Assembly: GCF_003426945.1 (NCBI RefSeq)
Contig: NZ_QURO01000004.1
Coordinates: forward strand, 744,001-808,000
Direction: 5' to 3'
Source of the DNA: Thermus sediminis
GTDB taxonomy: Bacteria > Deinococcota > Deinococci > Deinococcales > Thermaceae
DNA: 64,000 nucleotides
Every line of letters starts with the position of its first letter. Positions within the stretch are counted from its first letter, which is position 1. The notes beneath the pieces are model-generated. The model searched no databases. It saw nothing but the letters and a program-made list of their open reading frames with translations, and was not told where the DNA came from. The translations under genes and the position numbers were made by a program. This document shows, in pieces, positions 1-8,078 of the stretch.

Positions 1-372
1 GGCCTGGAGGACCACGGAGAGGTAGGCGTCGGGGGGGAGGATGCCCACGGGCCAAAGGTAGGCCCTCCGGTAGGGGGTGGGGTCCAGGAGGGCCTCTGGG
101 GTCCACCTCAAGGCCTCCCGCCGCCGCTCCGGGTCCTGGAGGTGGCGCCGGGCCAGGTCCAGGGTCTCCCCGTAGATGGCCAAAGCCTCCTCCCGGGGAA
201 GCCGCCGCCTCTTCCTCTCCCCTTCCCGAAAGCGGAGGTGGAGGCTCCCGTCCAGGGCCCTTTTGTAGGTGAGCCCCTGGCGAAAGTAGTGATAGGGCCG
301 CCCCTCCCGGTCCAAGGAGAGGACCCGGTCCCCTAAGGAGAGCGTGGTGGCCTCGAGGCGGAGGAGCTCCAC
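1..372 (-). CDS. Partial conserved protein, N-terminal 124 residues; possible radical SAM protein
   Basis: Reading the minus strand from a GTG at 372 gives an uninterrupted frame to the window edge, beginning VELLRLEATTLSLGDRVLSL. The codons have the G/C-rich third positions of the neighbouring genes, so I take this strand as coding and not the opposite one. The visible part is rich in Arg and Glu and ends with ILPPDAYLSVVLQA, a hydrophobic strand of the sort that precedes the cysteine motif in radical SAM enzymes. No cysteine cluster is visible, so that assignment is only a guess. It is divergent from the kinase gene that begins 18 bp away. The C-terminus is outside the window. Confidence 0.5.
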   Translation of the reverse strand, partial: MELLRLEATTLSLGDRVLSLDREGRPYHYFRQGLTYKRALDGSLHLRFREGERKRRRLPREEALAIYGETLDLARRHLQDPERRREALRWTPEALLDPTPYRRAYLWPVGILPPDAYLSVVLQA

Positions 373-378
373 AGGGCT

Positions 379-384
379 AGAATA
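379..384 (+). promoter_or_regulatory. Candidate leaderless -10 (TAGAAT) for the kinase gene
   Basis: TAGAAT lies 6 nt before the GTG at 391. This matches the -10-to-start distance of leaderless Thermus genes. No Shine-Dalgarno fits in the 18-bp divergent gap. No good -35 is visible; it would fall inside the divergent gene. Confidence 0.45.
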
Positions 385-390
385 AGCCCC

Positions 391-1233
391 GTGGCCGTGG
401 CCGCCCTCAAGGGCCTCCTCCCCGAAGAAGGCTTCGCCCGCCTCACCCCCCTGGGGGGGTTTGAGGCCCGGGTCTACACGGACGGGGAAAGGGTCTACAA
501 GGTCTACGGGCGGGAAGAGGCCCACTTGGCGGCCCTCGAGGCCAGGCGCATGGCCCGGGCGGGGCTTGGGGACCTGGTCCTGGGGGTGGTGGAAGCGGAG
601 GGGCAGGGGGTTCTGGTCACCCGGCGCTTCCCCGGGAAGCCCTTCTCCCCCGGGGCTTTCACAGAAAGGACCCTGGCCGCCCTCTCCCACCTCTTCCTCG
701 CCCTCCACCGCCTGCCCGAACCCGGGGTGGTGACGCGGGAGGAACTCCTGGAGCGGCTTGAGCGCTTCTGCGAAAGCCTCCACCCCGTCCCCGAGGCCCT
801 GGACCTTCTCCGCGCCCTGAAGCGGGAGGTGGACCTGGCCGCCGGGGTGGAAAGGCGCTTCTGCCACCGGGACGCCTGGGCGGGAAACCTCCTCCTGAAG
901 GATCCAGGGGCGGAGGGCCTCGAGGTCCTGCTGGTGGACTGGGTGCGCTCAGGCGGGGACGACCCCGCCCGGGACCTGGCCCTCCTCAAGACGGGAAGCC
1001 TGGACCTCCTAGGGGAGGCCAGGGCCCGGGCGGCCCTCTTCCGCCTGGGCCGCTTCTACCCTCTAGAGGTGCGGGAGCGCCTGGCCTTTTACGTGCCCCT
1101 CACCTACCTCCACGACCTCCACTGGTTCCGCGGCAAGCGGCCCGAGGGGTTCCCGGAGGCCCTTAGGGAAAAACTGCCCAAGGCCCTCGCCTTCTTCCAA
1201 GACTGCTTTCCCCGGAAGGGGAAGGCGTGTTAG
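391..1233 (+). CDS. APH/choline-kinase-like phosphotransferase family protein
   Basis: A 280-residue soluble protein of the aminoglycoside phosphotransferase/kinase-like fold. The catalytic loop HRDAWAGN (about residues 159-166) fits HxDxxxxN, followed by the metal-binding VDW (182-184) and DPARDLA (191-197), typical of APH/fructosamine-kinase relatives. The N-lobe holds VYKVYG, a plausible ATP-lysine strand near residue 37. The substrate cannot be deduced; many chromosomal members phosphorylate sugars or small metabolites, not drugs. The GTG start follows a -10-like hexamer closely. The gene ends 10 bp before upp, so the two are probably co-transcribed. Confidence 0.75.
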   Translation: MAVAALKGLLPEEGFARLTPLGGFEARVYTDGERVYKVYGREEAHLAALEARRMARAGLGDLVLGVVEAEGQGVLVTRRFPGKPFSPGAFTERTLAALSHLFLALHRLPEPGVVTREELLERLERFCESLHPVPEALDLLRALKREVDLAAGVERRFCHRDAWAGNLLLKDPGAEGLEVLLVDWVRSGGDDPARDLALLKTGSLDLLGEARARAALFRLGRFYPLEVRERLAFYVPLTYLHDLHWFRGKRPEGFPEALREKLPKALAFFQDCFPRKGKAC

Positions 1234-1243
1234 GCTCCTTGGG

Positions 1244-1870
1244 ATGAGGATCACCCTGGTGGACCACCCCCTGGTCCAGCACAAGCTGGCCCACCTTCGG
1301 GACAAGGGCACGGGCGCCAAGGACTTCCGGGAGCTAGCCCAGGAACTCTCCCTCCTCATGGCCTACGAGGCCATGAGGGACCTGGAGCTTACCGAGACCA
1401 CCGTGGAAACCCCCGTGGCCCCCGCGCGGGCAAAGGTCCTTTCCGGCAAGAAGCTCGCCCTGGTGGCCATCCTACGGGCAGGGCTGGTCATGGTGGAGGG
1501 CATCCTCAGGCTCATCCCCCACGCCCGGGTGGGGCACATCGGGATCTTCCGGGACCCCGGGTCCCTGAAGCCCGTGCCCTACTACGCCAAGCTCCCCGCT
1601 GACATCGCCGAAAGGCGGGTCTTCCTACTGGACCCCATGTTGGCCACAGGGGGTAGCGCCAGCCACGCCCTCTCCCTCCTGAAAGCGAAGGGGGCTGCGG
1701 GCATGAAGCTCATGTGCCTCATCGCCGCCCCGGAAGGGCTAGAGCGCATCGCCCAGGACCACCCCGACGCCGAGGTGGTGGTGGCGGCCATCGACGAGCG
1801 CCTCAACGAGCACGGCTACATCGTCCCCGGCCTGGGCGACGCCGGGGACCGCATCTACGGCACGAAATGA
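1244..1870 (+). CDS. upp: Uracil phosphoribosyltransferase
   Basis: Converts uracil and PRPP to UMP in pyrimidine salvage; cytosolic. The 208 residues match the family length. The PRPP-binding loop [12 protein letters not shown] is at about 128-139, the AILRAG segment at 75-80, and the C-terminal uracil-binding region ends in [13 protein letters not shown]. The start follows the kinase gene by 10 bp. Its TGA overlaps the ATG of the next gene (ATGA at 1867-1870), implying translational coupling with a cell-envelope gene, an arrangement with no obvious metabolic link. Confidence 0.95.
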   Translation: MRITLVDHPLVQHKLAHLRDKGTGAKDFRELAQELSLLMAYEAMRDLELTETTVETPVAPARAKVLSGKKLALVAILRAGLVMVEGILRLIPHARVGHIGIFRDPGSLKPVPYYAKLPADIAERRVFLLDPMLATGGSASHALSLLKAKGAAGMKLMCLIAAPEGLERIAQDHPDAEVVVAAIDERLNEHGYIVPGLGDAGDRIYGTK

Positions 1871-2955
1871 CCGAGATCCTAAAGCGCATCGGGGTGGCCG
1901 AGCCCACGGGATCCGGTTGGCTCACGGTAGTCTTCGTCTTCCTCCTGGCCCTCTTCTTCACCTGGCGCTTCATCCCCCATGTGCGCCGCTTCGCCCTCAA
2001 GGTGGGCTGGGCCGACCTCCCCAACGAAAGGCGCCTCAACCAAAAGCCCTTGCCCAACGCCGGGGGGCTGGCCGTCTACGGGGGGGTGGTCCTAGCCCTG
2101 GTGGCAGCCGCCCTTCTCAGGCCCATCCTGGTGGAGGGGGTCCTGATCCAGGTCCTGGCCATCCTCCTGGGGGGAGCCTGGCTGGTCCTGGTGGGTTTCA
2201 TCGACGATCAGTTTGGCCTTCCCCCCCTTTTCCGCCTCCTGGCGCAGACCCTGGCCGCCCTTCTCCTCATGGCGGTGGGGGTCCGGTTTGAGGCCGCCTT
2301 CGGCACCCCTTTGGACCCGGCCTTGGGCCTCTTCCTCACCTGGCTCTGGGTCGTGGGGATCACCAACGCCCTGAACCTCATGGACGGGCTGGACGGCCTG
2401 GCGGGGGGCATCGCCTACATCAGCGCCATGAGCCTCCTCTTCGTCTCCGCCCAGTTTCCCTTCTGGGCGGCGGGCACCTTGGTCCTCTCCGCCCTGGCGG
2501 GGGCCGCCCTGGGCTTCCTCAGGCACAACCTCCACCCCAGCCGCATCATCCTGGGGGATGCTGGGGCCTACTTCCTGGGCTACACCCTCGCCGCCACCGC
2601 CCTCCTTGGCCAACTGAAGCTCACCACCTTCCTGGGCCTCCTCCCTCCCGCCCTCTTCCTCCTCCTCCCCATCCTGGACACCACCCAGGTGGTGGTGCGA
2701 AGGCTCCTAAGGGGACAGAACCCCCTTTCCACCCCCGGCAAGGACCACATCCACCACCGCCTCCTGGCCCGGGGGCTTTCCCAGAGGCGGGTGGCCTTCG
2801 TCCTATGGGGGTTGGCCCTCCTCTTCAACCTTCTGGCCATGGCCTACCTGGGGATGCCCTGGGAGGCCATCCTGGCGAGCCTCCTGGCCATCCTCCTCGG
2901 CCTGAGCTGGGTCACCTACCGCAGGCTCAGGGCCCTCCTAAGGGAGGTAGAATGA
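1867..2955 (+). CDS. wecA: WecA/TagO-type undecaprenyl-phosphate sugar-1-phosphate transferase
   Basis: A polytopic membrane protein of 362 residues in the MraY/WecA/TagO superfamily, which transfers HexNAc-1-phosphate from a UDP-sugar to undecaprenyl phosphate. Visible motifs are FIDDQFGL (111-118), [15 protein letters not shown] (167-181), [10 protein letters not shown] (230-239) and [10 protein letters not shown] (291-300). The HIHHR form favours the WecA/TagO branch over MraY. The frame is open further upstream, but the ATG at 1867 overlaps the upp stop (ATGA) and starts just before the first membrane segment, so I chose it. With wecB 560 bp downstream it probably starts a GlcNAc/ManNAc-containing envelope glycan. 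Confidence 0.88.
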   Translation: MTEILKRIGVAEPTGSGWLTVVFVFLLALFFTWRFIPHVRRFALKVGWADLPNERRLNQKPLPNAGGLAVYGGVVLALVAAALLRPILVEGVLIQVLAILLGGAWLVLVGFIDDQFGLPPLFRLLAQTLAALLLMAVGVRFEAAFGTPLDPALGLFLTWLWVVGITNALNLMDGLDGLAGGIAYISAMSLLFVSAQFPFWAAGTLVLSALAGAALGFLRHNLHPSRIILGDAGAYFLGYTLAATALLGQLKLTTFLGLLPPALFLLLPILDTTQVVVRRLLRGQNPLSTPGKDHIHHRLLARGLSQRRVAFVLWGLALLFNLLAMAYLGMPWEAILASLLAILLGLSWVTYRRLRALLREVE

Positions 2956-3515
2956 GGGCCGTGGTCAGGCGGAGGCCCTTCACCGCCAAGGAGTACCACC
3001 GCCTCCTCGAGGCCGGCATCCTGCGGGAGGACGACCGGGTGGAACTCATTGAGGGGGAGATCCTGGAGATGAGCCCTATCGGTAGCCGACACCTGGCCGC
3101 AGTGAACCGGATCGCCCGGCTTTTCTTCCAGCGCTTCGGCGACCGGGCCATTGTCAGCGTGCAAAACCCCATCCACCTAGACCCCCGAAGCGAGCCCCAA
3201 CCTGACCTCACCCTCCTCAAACCCAACCCCTCCGACTACGCCGAGGCCTTACCCACGCCCCAAGAGGTCCTGCTCCTGGTGGAGGTCATGGACACCTCCC
3301 AGGCCTACGACCGGGAGGTGAAGCTCCCCCTTTACGCCAGGGCGGGGATCCCCGAGGTCTGGCTTTTGGACCTCGAGGCCCGCCGCCTAGAGGTCTACCG
3401 AAAGCCCACCCCGGAGGGCTTCGCCGAGGCCCGGGCCCTGGGCCCTGAGGAAACGGTGGCTCCCCTGTCCTTCCCCGAGGCCCGCCTCCCCGTGGCCCAC
3501 CTCCTCGTCCCATGA
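2952..3515 (+). CDS. Uma2 family (DUF820) restriction-endonuclease-like protein
   Basis: A 187-residue protein with the Uma2/DUF820 pattern: an N-terminal MxxEEY-like segment ([13 protein letters not shown]), VELIEGEI (30-37), PDLTLLK (84-90), VEVMDTS with Glu near 111, then DREVKL and the [13 protein letters not shown] stretch. These match the PD-(D/E)xK-like core of the family, so a nuclease fold is likely. No biological role is established for most members, which are abundant in cyanobacteria and Thermus. The ATG overlaps the wecA stop (2952-2955) and the gene's own TGA overlaps the wecB ATG, so it sits inside a sugar operon without an obvious functional link. Confidence 0.8.
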   Translation: MRAVVRRRPFTAKEYHRLLEAGILREDDRVELIEGEILEMSPIGSRHLAAVNRIARLFFQRFGDRAIVSVQNPIHLDPRSEPQPDLTLLKPNPSDYAEALPTPQEVLLLVEVMDTSQAYDREVKLPLYARAGIPEVWLLDLEARRLEVYRKPTPEGFAEARALGPEETVAPLSFPEARLPVAHLLVP

Positions 3516-4630
3516 AGCGGGTGGTCCTGGCCTTCGGCACCCGGCCCGAGGCCACCAAGATGGCCCCGGTCTACCTGGCCCTGAAGGAGACTCCCTATAT
3601 AAAACCCCTGGTCTTCCTCACCGGCCAGCACCGGGAGCAGCTCCAGCAGGCCCTCTCCCTCTTCGGCATCCGGGAGGACCGCAACCTGGACGTGATGCAA
3701 GAGCGCCAGGCCCTCCCCGACCTGGCGGCCCGGATCCTGCCCCAGGCAGCCCGGGCCCTCAGGGAGATGGGGGCGGACTACGTCCTGGTCCACGGGGACA
3801 CCCTCACCACCTTCGCCGTAGCCTGGGCGGCCTTCCTCGAGGGCCTGCCCGTGGGCCACGTGGAGGCGGGCCTCCGGAGCCACAACCTCAAGGAGCCCTT
3901 CCCCGAGGAGGCCAACCGCCGCCTCACTGACGCCCTCACCGACCTGGACTTCGCCCCCACCCCCTTGGCCAAGGAGAACCTCCTCAAGGAGGGGAAGCGG
4001 GAGGAGGGCATCCTGGTCACGGGCCAGACCGGGGTGGACGCCGTCCTCCTGGCGGCCCGGCTGGGAAAGCTCCCCGAGGGCCTCCCCCCTCCCCCCTACG
4101 TCACCGTCACCATGCACCGCCGGGAAAACTGGCCCCTCCTCCCCGAGCTCGCCCGGGCCCTGAGGAGGGTGGCTGAGGCCTTCCCCCACCTCAACTTCGT
4201 CTACCCCGTGCACCTAAACCCCGTGGTGCGGGAGGCGGTTTTCCCCGTCCTCAAGGAGGTAAACAACTTCGTCCTCCTCCCCCCCCTGGAGTACGGCCCC
4301 ATGGCCGCCCTCATGCGGGAAAGCCTCCTCCTGGTCACGGACTCCGGGGGGTTGCAGGAAGAGGGGGCGGCCCTGGGCGTGCCCGTGGTGGTCTTAAGAA
4401 ACGTCACGGAGCGGCCCGAAGGGCTTCAGGCGGGCATCCTCAAGCTGGCGGGCACCGACCCCGAAAGGGTCTTCCAGGTGGTCAAGGGGCTCCTGGAGGA
4501 CCCGGAGGAGCTTGCCCGCATGCGCCAGGCCAAGAACCCCTACGGGGACGGAAAGGCGGGGGTCCGGGTGGCCCGGGGCGTGGCCTGGCGGCTGGGCCTC
4601 GGCCCTAGGCCGGAGGACTGGAGACCCTAG
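3512..4630 (+). CDS. wecB: UDP-N-acetylglucosamine 2-epimerase (non-hydrolysing)
   Basis: Interconverts UDP-GlcNAc and UDP-ManNAc. The 372 residues match the family. Motifs are FGTRPEA (8-14), the HGDTLTT loop (94-100), GHVEAGLR (115-122), PEEANR (131-136), VTMHRREN in the hinge, and DSGGLQEEG in the C-terminal nucleotide-binding domain. ATGA coupling to the upstream Uma2 gene and proximity to the WecA-type transferase suggest a ManNAc-containing glycan. The last 26 bp overlap the 3' end of the convergent MFS gene. The main polysaccharide cluster is about 46 kb away in this window. Confidence 0.92.
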   Translation: MKRVVLAFGTRPEATKMAPVYLALKETPYIKPLVFLTGQHREQLQQALSLFGIREDRNLDVMQERQALPDLAARILPQAARALREMGADYVLVHGDTLTTFAVAWAAFLEGLPVGHVEAGLRSHNLKEPFPEEANRRLTDALTDLDFAPTPLAKENLLKEGKREEGILVTGQTGVDAVLLAARLGKLPEGLPPPPYVTVTMHRRENWPLLPELARALRRVAEAFPHLNFVYPVHLNPVVREAVFPVLKEVNNFVLLPPLEYGPMAALMRESLLLVTDSGGLQEEGAALGVPVVVLRNVTERPEGLQAGILKLAGTDPERVFQVVKGLLEDPEELARMRQAKNPYGDGKAGVRVARGVAWRLGLGPRPEDWRP

Positions 4631-5801
4631 GCCAGGGCTTAAGCTGGTAGAGCCCCAGCGCAAGGACCGCTCCCCCCAGGACCAAGGCGGCCCACCGTCC
4701 CCCTAAAAGCTCAAAGAGGAGCCCCGTGAGGTAGGCCCCTAGGGGCCCCGTGCCCAGCATCACCAGACTGTAGACGGCCATGACCCGGCCCCGGAGACGG
4801 TCGGGTACGGCAAGCTGCACCAGGGTGTTGGCGTTGATGAGGACGGAGATCATGCCAAACCCGCCGAGGGCCAGAAAGAAGGGTGCCCAGAGGGGGTAGG
4901 GCAGGAAAAGGCCCAGGTGGGCCAATGCCAGGGCGAAGACCCCGAGGAGGAGCCGGCCCGGTTTCGGCCTCCCCGTGAAGGCCATGACCAAGGCGGCCAG
5001 GAGGGCCCCCAGCCCCACGGCGGAGAGCAAGAATCCATACCCTGTGGCGGAAAGGCCCAAGACGAGCCGGGCGTAGGCGGGCACCAGGGTTTGGAAGTTC
5101 ATCCCGAGGAGGCTAGCGAAAAGGACCAAGCCCACAGCCCGGCGCACTAGGGGGTGGGCGAGGACAAACCCTATTCCCTCCTGGGCCTCCCACCACCAGC
5201 GCCCGTTCCCCCCCTCCCCTCCGGGCCCCGGAGGCAGGCGCAGGAGGACAAAGACCAGGGGCAAGAAGGAAAGGGCGTTGGCCAGGTAGGCTACCTCCAC
5301 CCCGTAGAGGGCGATGAGAAGCCCGGAGAAGGCCGGCCCCAGGAGGCGGCTTAGGTTAAAGCCAAAGGAGTTTAAGGCGATAGCCCCCGGGTAGCGGTCC
5401 CGGCTCGCCAGCTCCACGGTGAAGCTTTGGCGAACCGGCAGATCCATGGCGTTCAGGGCCCCGTAGAGGAAGGCGAAGATCAAGACGTGAGCGTAGCGCA
5501 CGAGCCCGGTGAGGATGAGGACGGCCATGAGGAGGGCCAGGAGCATCATCCCCCCTTGGGTGAGGAGGAGGAGGTTCCGCTTGGGGTAGCGATCCGCCAG
5601 GACCCCGGCGGGCAGGGAGAAGAGGAGAGCGGGCAGAAACTGGAGGGCCACCACCAGGCCGAGCCTCTCCGCACTCCCCGTGAGGAGGAGGACCAGCCAC
5701 GCCTGGGCGGCAGCCTGCATCCAGGTCCCCATCTGCGAGGTGAAAAGGGCCAGCCAGTAGGTGCGGTAAAGGGGGTCCTTGAGAAGGGCCAGGGCCAGCA
5801 C
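4605..5801 (-). CDS. MFS transporter (EntS/DHA3-like efflux family)
   Basis: A 398-residue membrane protein with about 12 hydrophobic segments. The N-terminal [16 protein letters not shown] is typical of the DHA3/EntS branch, and the motif-A-like loop [10 protein letters not shown] follows TM2 (about residues 67-76). A second related loop, [13 protein letters not shown], is in the C-terminal half. This branch exports siderophores, macrolides or other small compounds; the substrate here is unknown. The GTG start is adopted because no better initiation signal is seen. It overlaps wecB tail-to-tail by 26 bp and diverges from the protease gene across an 84-bp gap. Confidence 0.82.
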   Translation of the reverse strand: MLALALLKDPLYRTYWLALFTSQMGTWMQAAAQAWLVLLLTGSAERLGLVVALQFLPALLFSLPAGVLADRYPKRNLLLLTQGGMMLLALLMAVLILTGLVRYAHVLIFAFLYGALNAMDLPVRQSFTVELASRDRYPGAIALNSFGFNLSRLLGPAFSGLLIALYGVEVAYLANALSFLPLVFVLLRLPPGPGGEGGNGRWWWEAQEGIGFVLAHPLVRRAVGLVLFASLLGMNFQTLVPAYARLVLGLSATGYGFLLSAVGLGALLAALVMAFTGRPKPGRLLLGVFALALAHLGLFLPYPLWAPFFLALGGFGMISVLINANTLVQLAVPDRLRGRVMAVYSLVMLGTGPLGAYLTGLLFELLGGRWAALVLGGAVLALGLYQLKPWPRVSSPPA

Positions 5802-5844
5802 CTCCCTAGCTTACGACTGACCGCCCAGTCAACTCCAGCCCCGT

Positions 5845-5878
5845 GCCACGGGGACCTACACGCCACGGGGACCTATAC
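5845..5878 (+). repeat. Tandem 17-bp direct duplication overlapping the site-2-protease promoter
   Basis: The unit GCCACGGGGACCTACAC (5845-5861) is followed directly by GCCACGGGGACCTATAC (5862-5878), 16 of 17 bases identical. The second copy contributes TATACT (5874-5879), a good -10, 6 nt before the ATG at 5886. The first copy has TACACG in the same position. Confidence 0.75.
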
Positions 5879-5879
5879 T
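5874..5879 (+). promoter_or_regulatory. Leaderless -10 (TATACT) of the M50 protease gene
   Basis: TATACT ends 6 nt before ATG 5886, so transcription would begin at or beside the start codon. The only purine-rich sequence upstream of the ATG (GGGAG) ends 1 nt from it, too close to act as a normal ribosome site. Confidence 0.6.
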
Positions 5880-5885
5880 GGGAGC

Positions 5886-6998
5886 ATGCTGCAACGCGGC
5901 TTTCCCCTCTTGCGGATTCTGGGCATCCCCGTCCACTTGGACTTCACCTTCCTCCTCATCCTGCCCCTCCTGGCCTTCCTCATCGGCCGCAACCTCCCCC
6001 TTTACCTAGGGCTCTTCGGCCTGCCCCGGGACCCCAGCCTCCTCGAGGGTCAAACCCCCTACCTCCTGGGCCTTGCGGCCGCCTTGGGCCTTTTCCTCTC
6101 CGTGCTGCTGCACGAGCTGGGCCACGCCCTCACCGCCCGGCACTTTGGCATCAAAACCCAGCGCATCACCCTCTGGCTGCTGGGCGGGGTGGCCCAGATG
6201 GAAAGGATTCCCAAGGAGCCCAAAAAGGAGTTCCTCATCGCCATAGCTGGACCTCTGGTGAGCTTCGCTCTGGCCATTCTCTTCTGGCTCCTGCGCCAGG
6301 AGGCGGGGGCCTTGGGCTTCCTCACCCATTACCTGGCCCTGGTGAACTTCATCCTGGGTGTTTTCAACCTCCTCCCCGCCCTGCCCTTGGACGGGGGACG
6401 GGTCTACCGGGCCCTCCTAGCCACCCGGCAGCCCTACGTGAAAGCCACGCAAAAGGCCCTGACCCTGAGCCAGGTGGTGGCCTTCGTCCTGGGGCTCTTC
6501 GGGCTTCTGGTCCTGAACCCCTTCCTCATCCTCATAGCCTTTTTCGTGTACATGGCCTCGAGGGCCGACGCCGAGGCCACCTTCCTGGCCCAGGCCCTGG
6601 AGGGCCTGAAGGTCAAGGACCTCATGACCCAAGACCCCATCGTGGTCCCCAAGGACCTGCCGGTGGCCGAGCTGCTGCAGCTCTCCCTGGCCCACCGGGT
6701 CTCCGGCTTCCCCGTGGTGGAGGCGGGGCGGGTCCTGGGGGTGGTGGGCCTCGAGGGCCTGGAGGGGGCGGACCCCATGGCCCCTGTGGACCGCTACCTG
6801 CAGGAGCCTCTCCTCCTCTCCCCCGAGGACTCGGCCCTAAGCGCGCTGCAGCGGATGGGGGAGCGGAACTACCCCCGGGCCTTGGTGATGGAGGGGGAGG
6901 CCCTTTTGGGTATCCTCAGCAAGACCGACCTCTTGAGGGCCTTCCAGGTGCGGCTCCTAGGGCTTTCCTCCCTTGACAAGCCCAAGGGTATGGGGTAG
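5886..6998 (+). CDS. Site-2 protease (M50 family) with C-terminal CBS domains
   Basis: A 370-residue intramembrane zinc metalloprotease. HELGH (76-80) supplies the zinc histidines and catalytic Glu, and LDGGRVYRAL (168-177) supplies the third ligand Asp in a later membrane segment. After about residue 235 there is a CBS pair beginning VKDLMTQDPIVVP and ending in GILSKTDLLRAF. Such S2P-CBS proteins cleave membrane-anchored substrates, often anti-sigma or transcription factors, with the CBS part sensing a nucleotide. The frame is open far upstream, but ATG 5886 follows a -10 at leaderless spacing and begins right before TM1. No PDZ domain is seen, and the substrate is unknown. Confidence 0.9.
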   Translation: MLQRGFPLLRILGIPVHLDFTFLLILPLLAFLIGRNLPLYLGLFGLPRDPSLLEGQTPYLLGLAAALGLFLSVLLHELGHALTARHFGIKTQRITLWLLGGVAQMERIPKEPKKEFLIAIAGPLVSFALAILFWLLRQEAGALGFLTHYLALVNFILGVFNLLPALPLDGGRVYRALLATRQPYVKATQKALTLSQVVAFVLGLFGLLVLNPFLILIAFFVYMASRADAEATFLAQALEGLKVKDLMTQDPIVVPKDLPVAELLQLSLAHRVSGFPVVEAGRVLGVVGLEGLEGADPMAPVDRYLQEPLLLSPEDSALSALQRMGERNYPRALVMEGEALLGILSKTDLLRAFQVRLLGLSSLDKPKGMG

Positions 6999-7001
6999 GT
7001 T
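6973..7001 (+). promoter_or_regulatory. Promoter of the first TAXI binding-protein gene
   Basis: TTGACA (6973-6978), a 17-bp spacer, then TAGGTT (6996-7001). It overlaps the last codons of the protease gene, so the TRAP operon can be transcribed independently. GGAGGT (7021-7026) precedes the ATG at 7031. Confidence 0.65.
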
Positions 7002-7030
7002 AGAGGCGCAAAAGTATACGGGAGGTAGGC

Positions 7031-8020
7031 ATGAGGAGAGTCCTTCTTGTCATCGGTCTGCTGGCCCTGGGTCTGGCCCTGGCCCAAAAGCCCAGGGTCA
7101 TCATCGGCACCGGAAGCACCGGCGGGGTCTTCTTCTTCTACGGCACCGCCTTGGCGGACATCTACAACAGGGCTGGGGTGGCGGAGTTCCAGCCGGTGCA
7201 GACGGGGGGCTCCTACGATAACCTCCTCCTCCTCCGGGACCGCACCGACCCCAGGAACAACACCTACTACTGCGCCCTCACCACCACGGACTCGGCCTTT
7301 GTGGCCTACAACGGAGAGGAACCCCGCTTCCGGGCCCGGCCCGCCAGGGACCAGAGGGTCCTCTTCTACATGTACCCCTCCTTCATCCACCTAGTGGCCA
7401 GCGAGAAAAGCGGCATCAAGGTCATCCAGGACCTGAGGGGCAAGCGGGTCTCTACCGGCCAGCCCGGCTCCAGCACGGAGAACCTGGCCCTCTTGGTCCT
7501 CCAGGCCGCGGGGGTGAGGCCGGAGACCTTCGCCAAGCGGGAGCGCCTCCCAGTGGCCGAAGCGGCCAGAGCCCTAGGGGAGGGCACCCTAGACGCCTTC
7601 TTCTGGGTGGGGGGCGTGCCCACGGGCTCGATCGTGGAACTGGGCCAAACCCTGGCCCGAAAGGGGGACCGCATCTACCTGGTGCCCATTGACCCGAAGA
7701 GCACCACGGCCCAGGTGGCCCTGAAGCGCTTTCCGGGCCTCTTGGACCCCACGACGGTCCCCAGAGGGGTGTACAACACCCGCACGGATGTGCCCGGCCT
7801 GAACACGGGGAACATCCTGGTCTGCCCAGAAAGCCTACCCAGGGAGGTGGTCTACGGAATGATGAAGGCCACCTTTGACAACCTGGACACCCTGAGGAGC
7901 GCGGTGGCCGCTGCCCGGGACACCTCCATCCAAAACACCGCCAGGCTCTATGGCCAGCTGGCCATCCCCTTCCATCCCGGGGCCGAGCAGTACCTGAGGG
8001 AAGCGGGAGCCATAAGGTAA
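7031..8020 (+). CDS. TAXI-family TRAP transporter solute-binding protein (first copy)
   Basis: A 329-residue secreted binding protein. The signal peptide is MRRVLLVIGLLALGLALA, with cleavage before QK. The mature start KPRVIIGTGSTGGVFFFYGT is characteristic of TAXI (TRAP-associated extracytoplasmic immunogenic) proteins, as is the later YMYPSFIHLV strand. TAXI proteins bind small acids such as glutamate or other organic anions; the ligand here is not readable from sequence. It is followed by a hairpin and then by the fused permease, and is clearly paralogous to the gene at 10247, sharing QKPRV near the N-terminus and ATFDN near the C-terminus. Confidence 0.93.
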   Translation: MRRVLLVIGLLALGLALAQKPRVIIGTGSTGGVFFFYGTALADIYNRAGVAEFQPVQTGGSYDNLLLLRDRTDPRNNTYYCALTTTDSAFVAYNGEEPRFRARPARDQRVLFYMYPSFIHLVASEKSGIKVIQDLRGKRVSTGQPGSSTENLALLVLQAAGVRPETFAKRERLPVAEAARALGEGTLDAFFWVGGVPTGSIVELGQTLARKGDRIYLVPIDPKSTTAQVALKRFPGLLDPTTVPRGVYNTRTDVPGLNTGNILVCPESLPREVVYGMMKATFDNLDTLRSAVAAARDTSIQNTARLYGQLAIPFHPGAEQYLREAGAIR

Positions 8021-8038
8021 CGGAGAAAGCCCCTTTCA

Positions 8039-8061
8039 GGCCCGGGCGACCGCCCTGGGCC
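8039..8061 (+). terminator. GC-rich hairpin between binding-protein and permease genes
   Basis: GGCCCGGG and its imperfect complement CCCTGGGCC flank a short loop, followed by CCCTTTT. It lies in the 58-bp gap between a binding-protein gene and its permease. It is better read as a leaky attenuator or 3'-end stabiliser than as an operon terminator, because the permease has no obvious promoter of its own. Confidence 0.5.
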
Positions 8062-8078
8062 CCTTTTGGAGGCAAACG

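Noticed and set aside
142-336. Small plus-strand open frame at the left edge
   Set aside because: The minus strand has a longer, more protein-like frame continuing to the window edge.
504-989. Long open frame antisense to the APH-like kinase gene
   Set aside because: Arg/Ser-rich translation typical of a shadow frame in GC-rich DNA; the sense frame has a full family motif set.
5427-5885. N-terminal extension of the site-2 protease frame
   Set aside because: It covers the antisense of the MFS gene and is highly charged; the ATG at 5886 begins directly before the first membrane segment.
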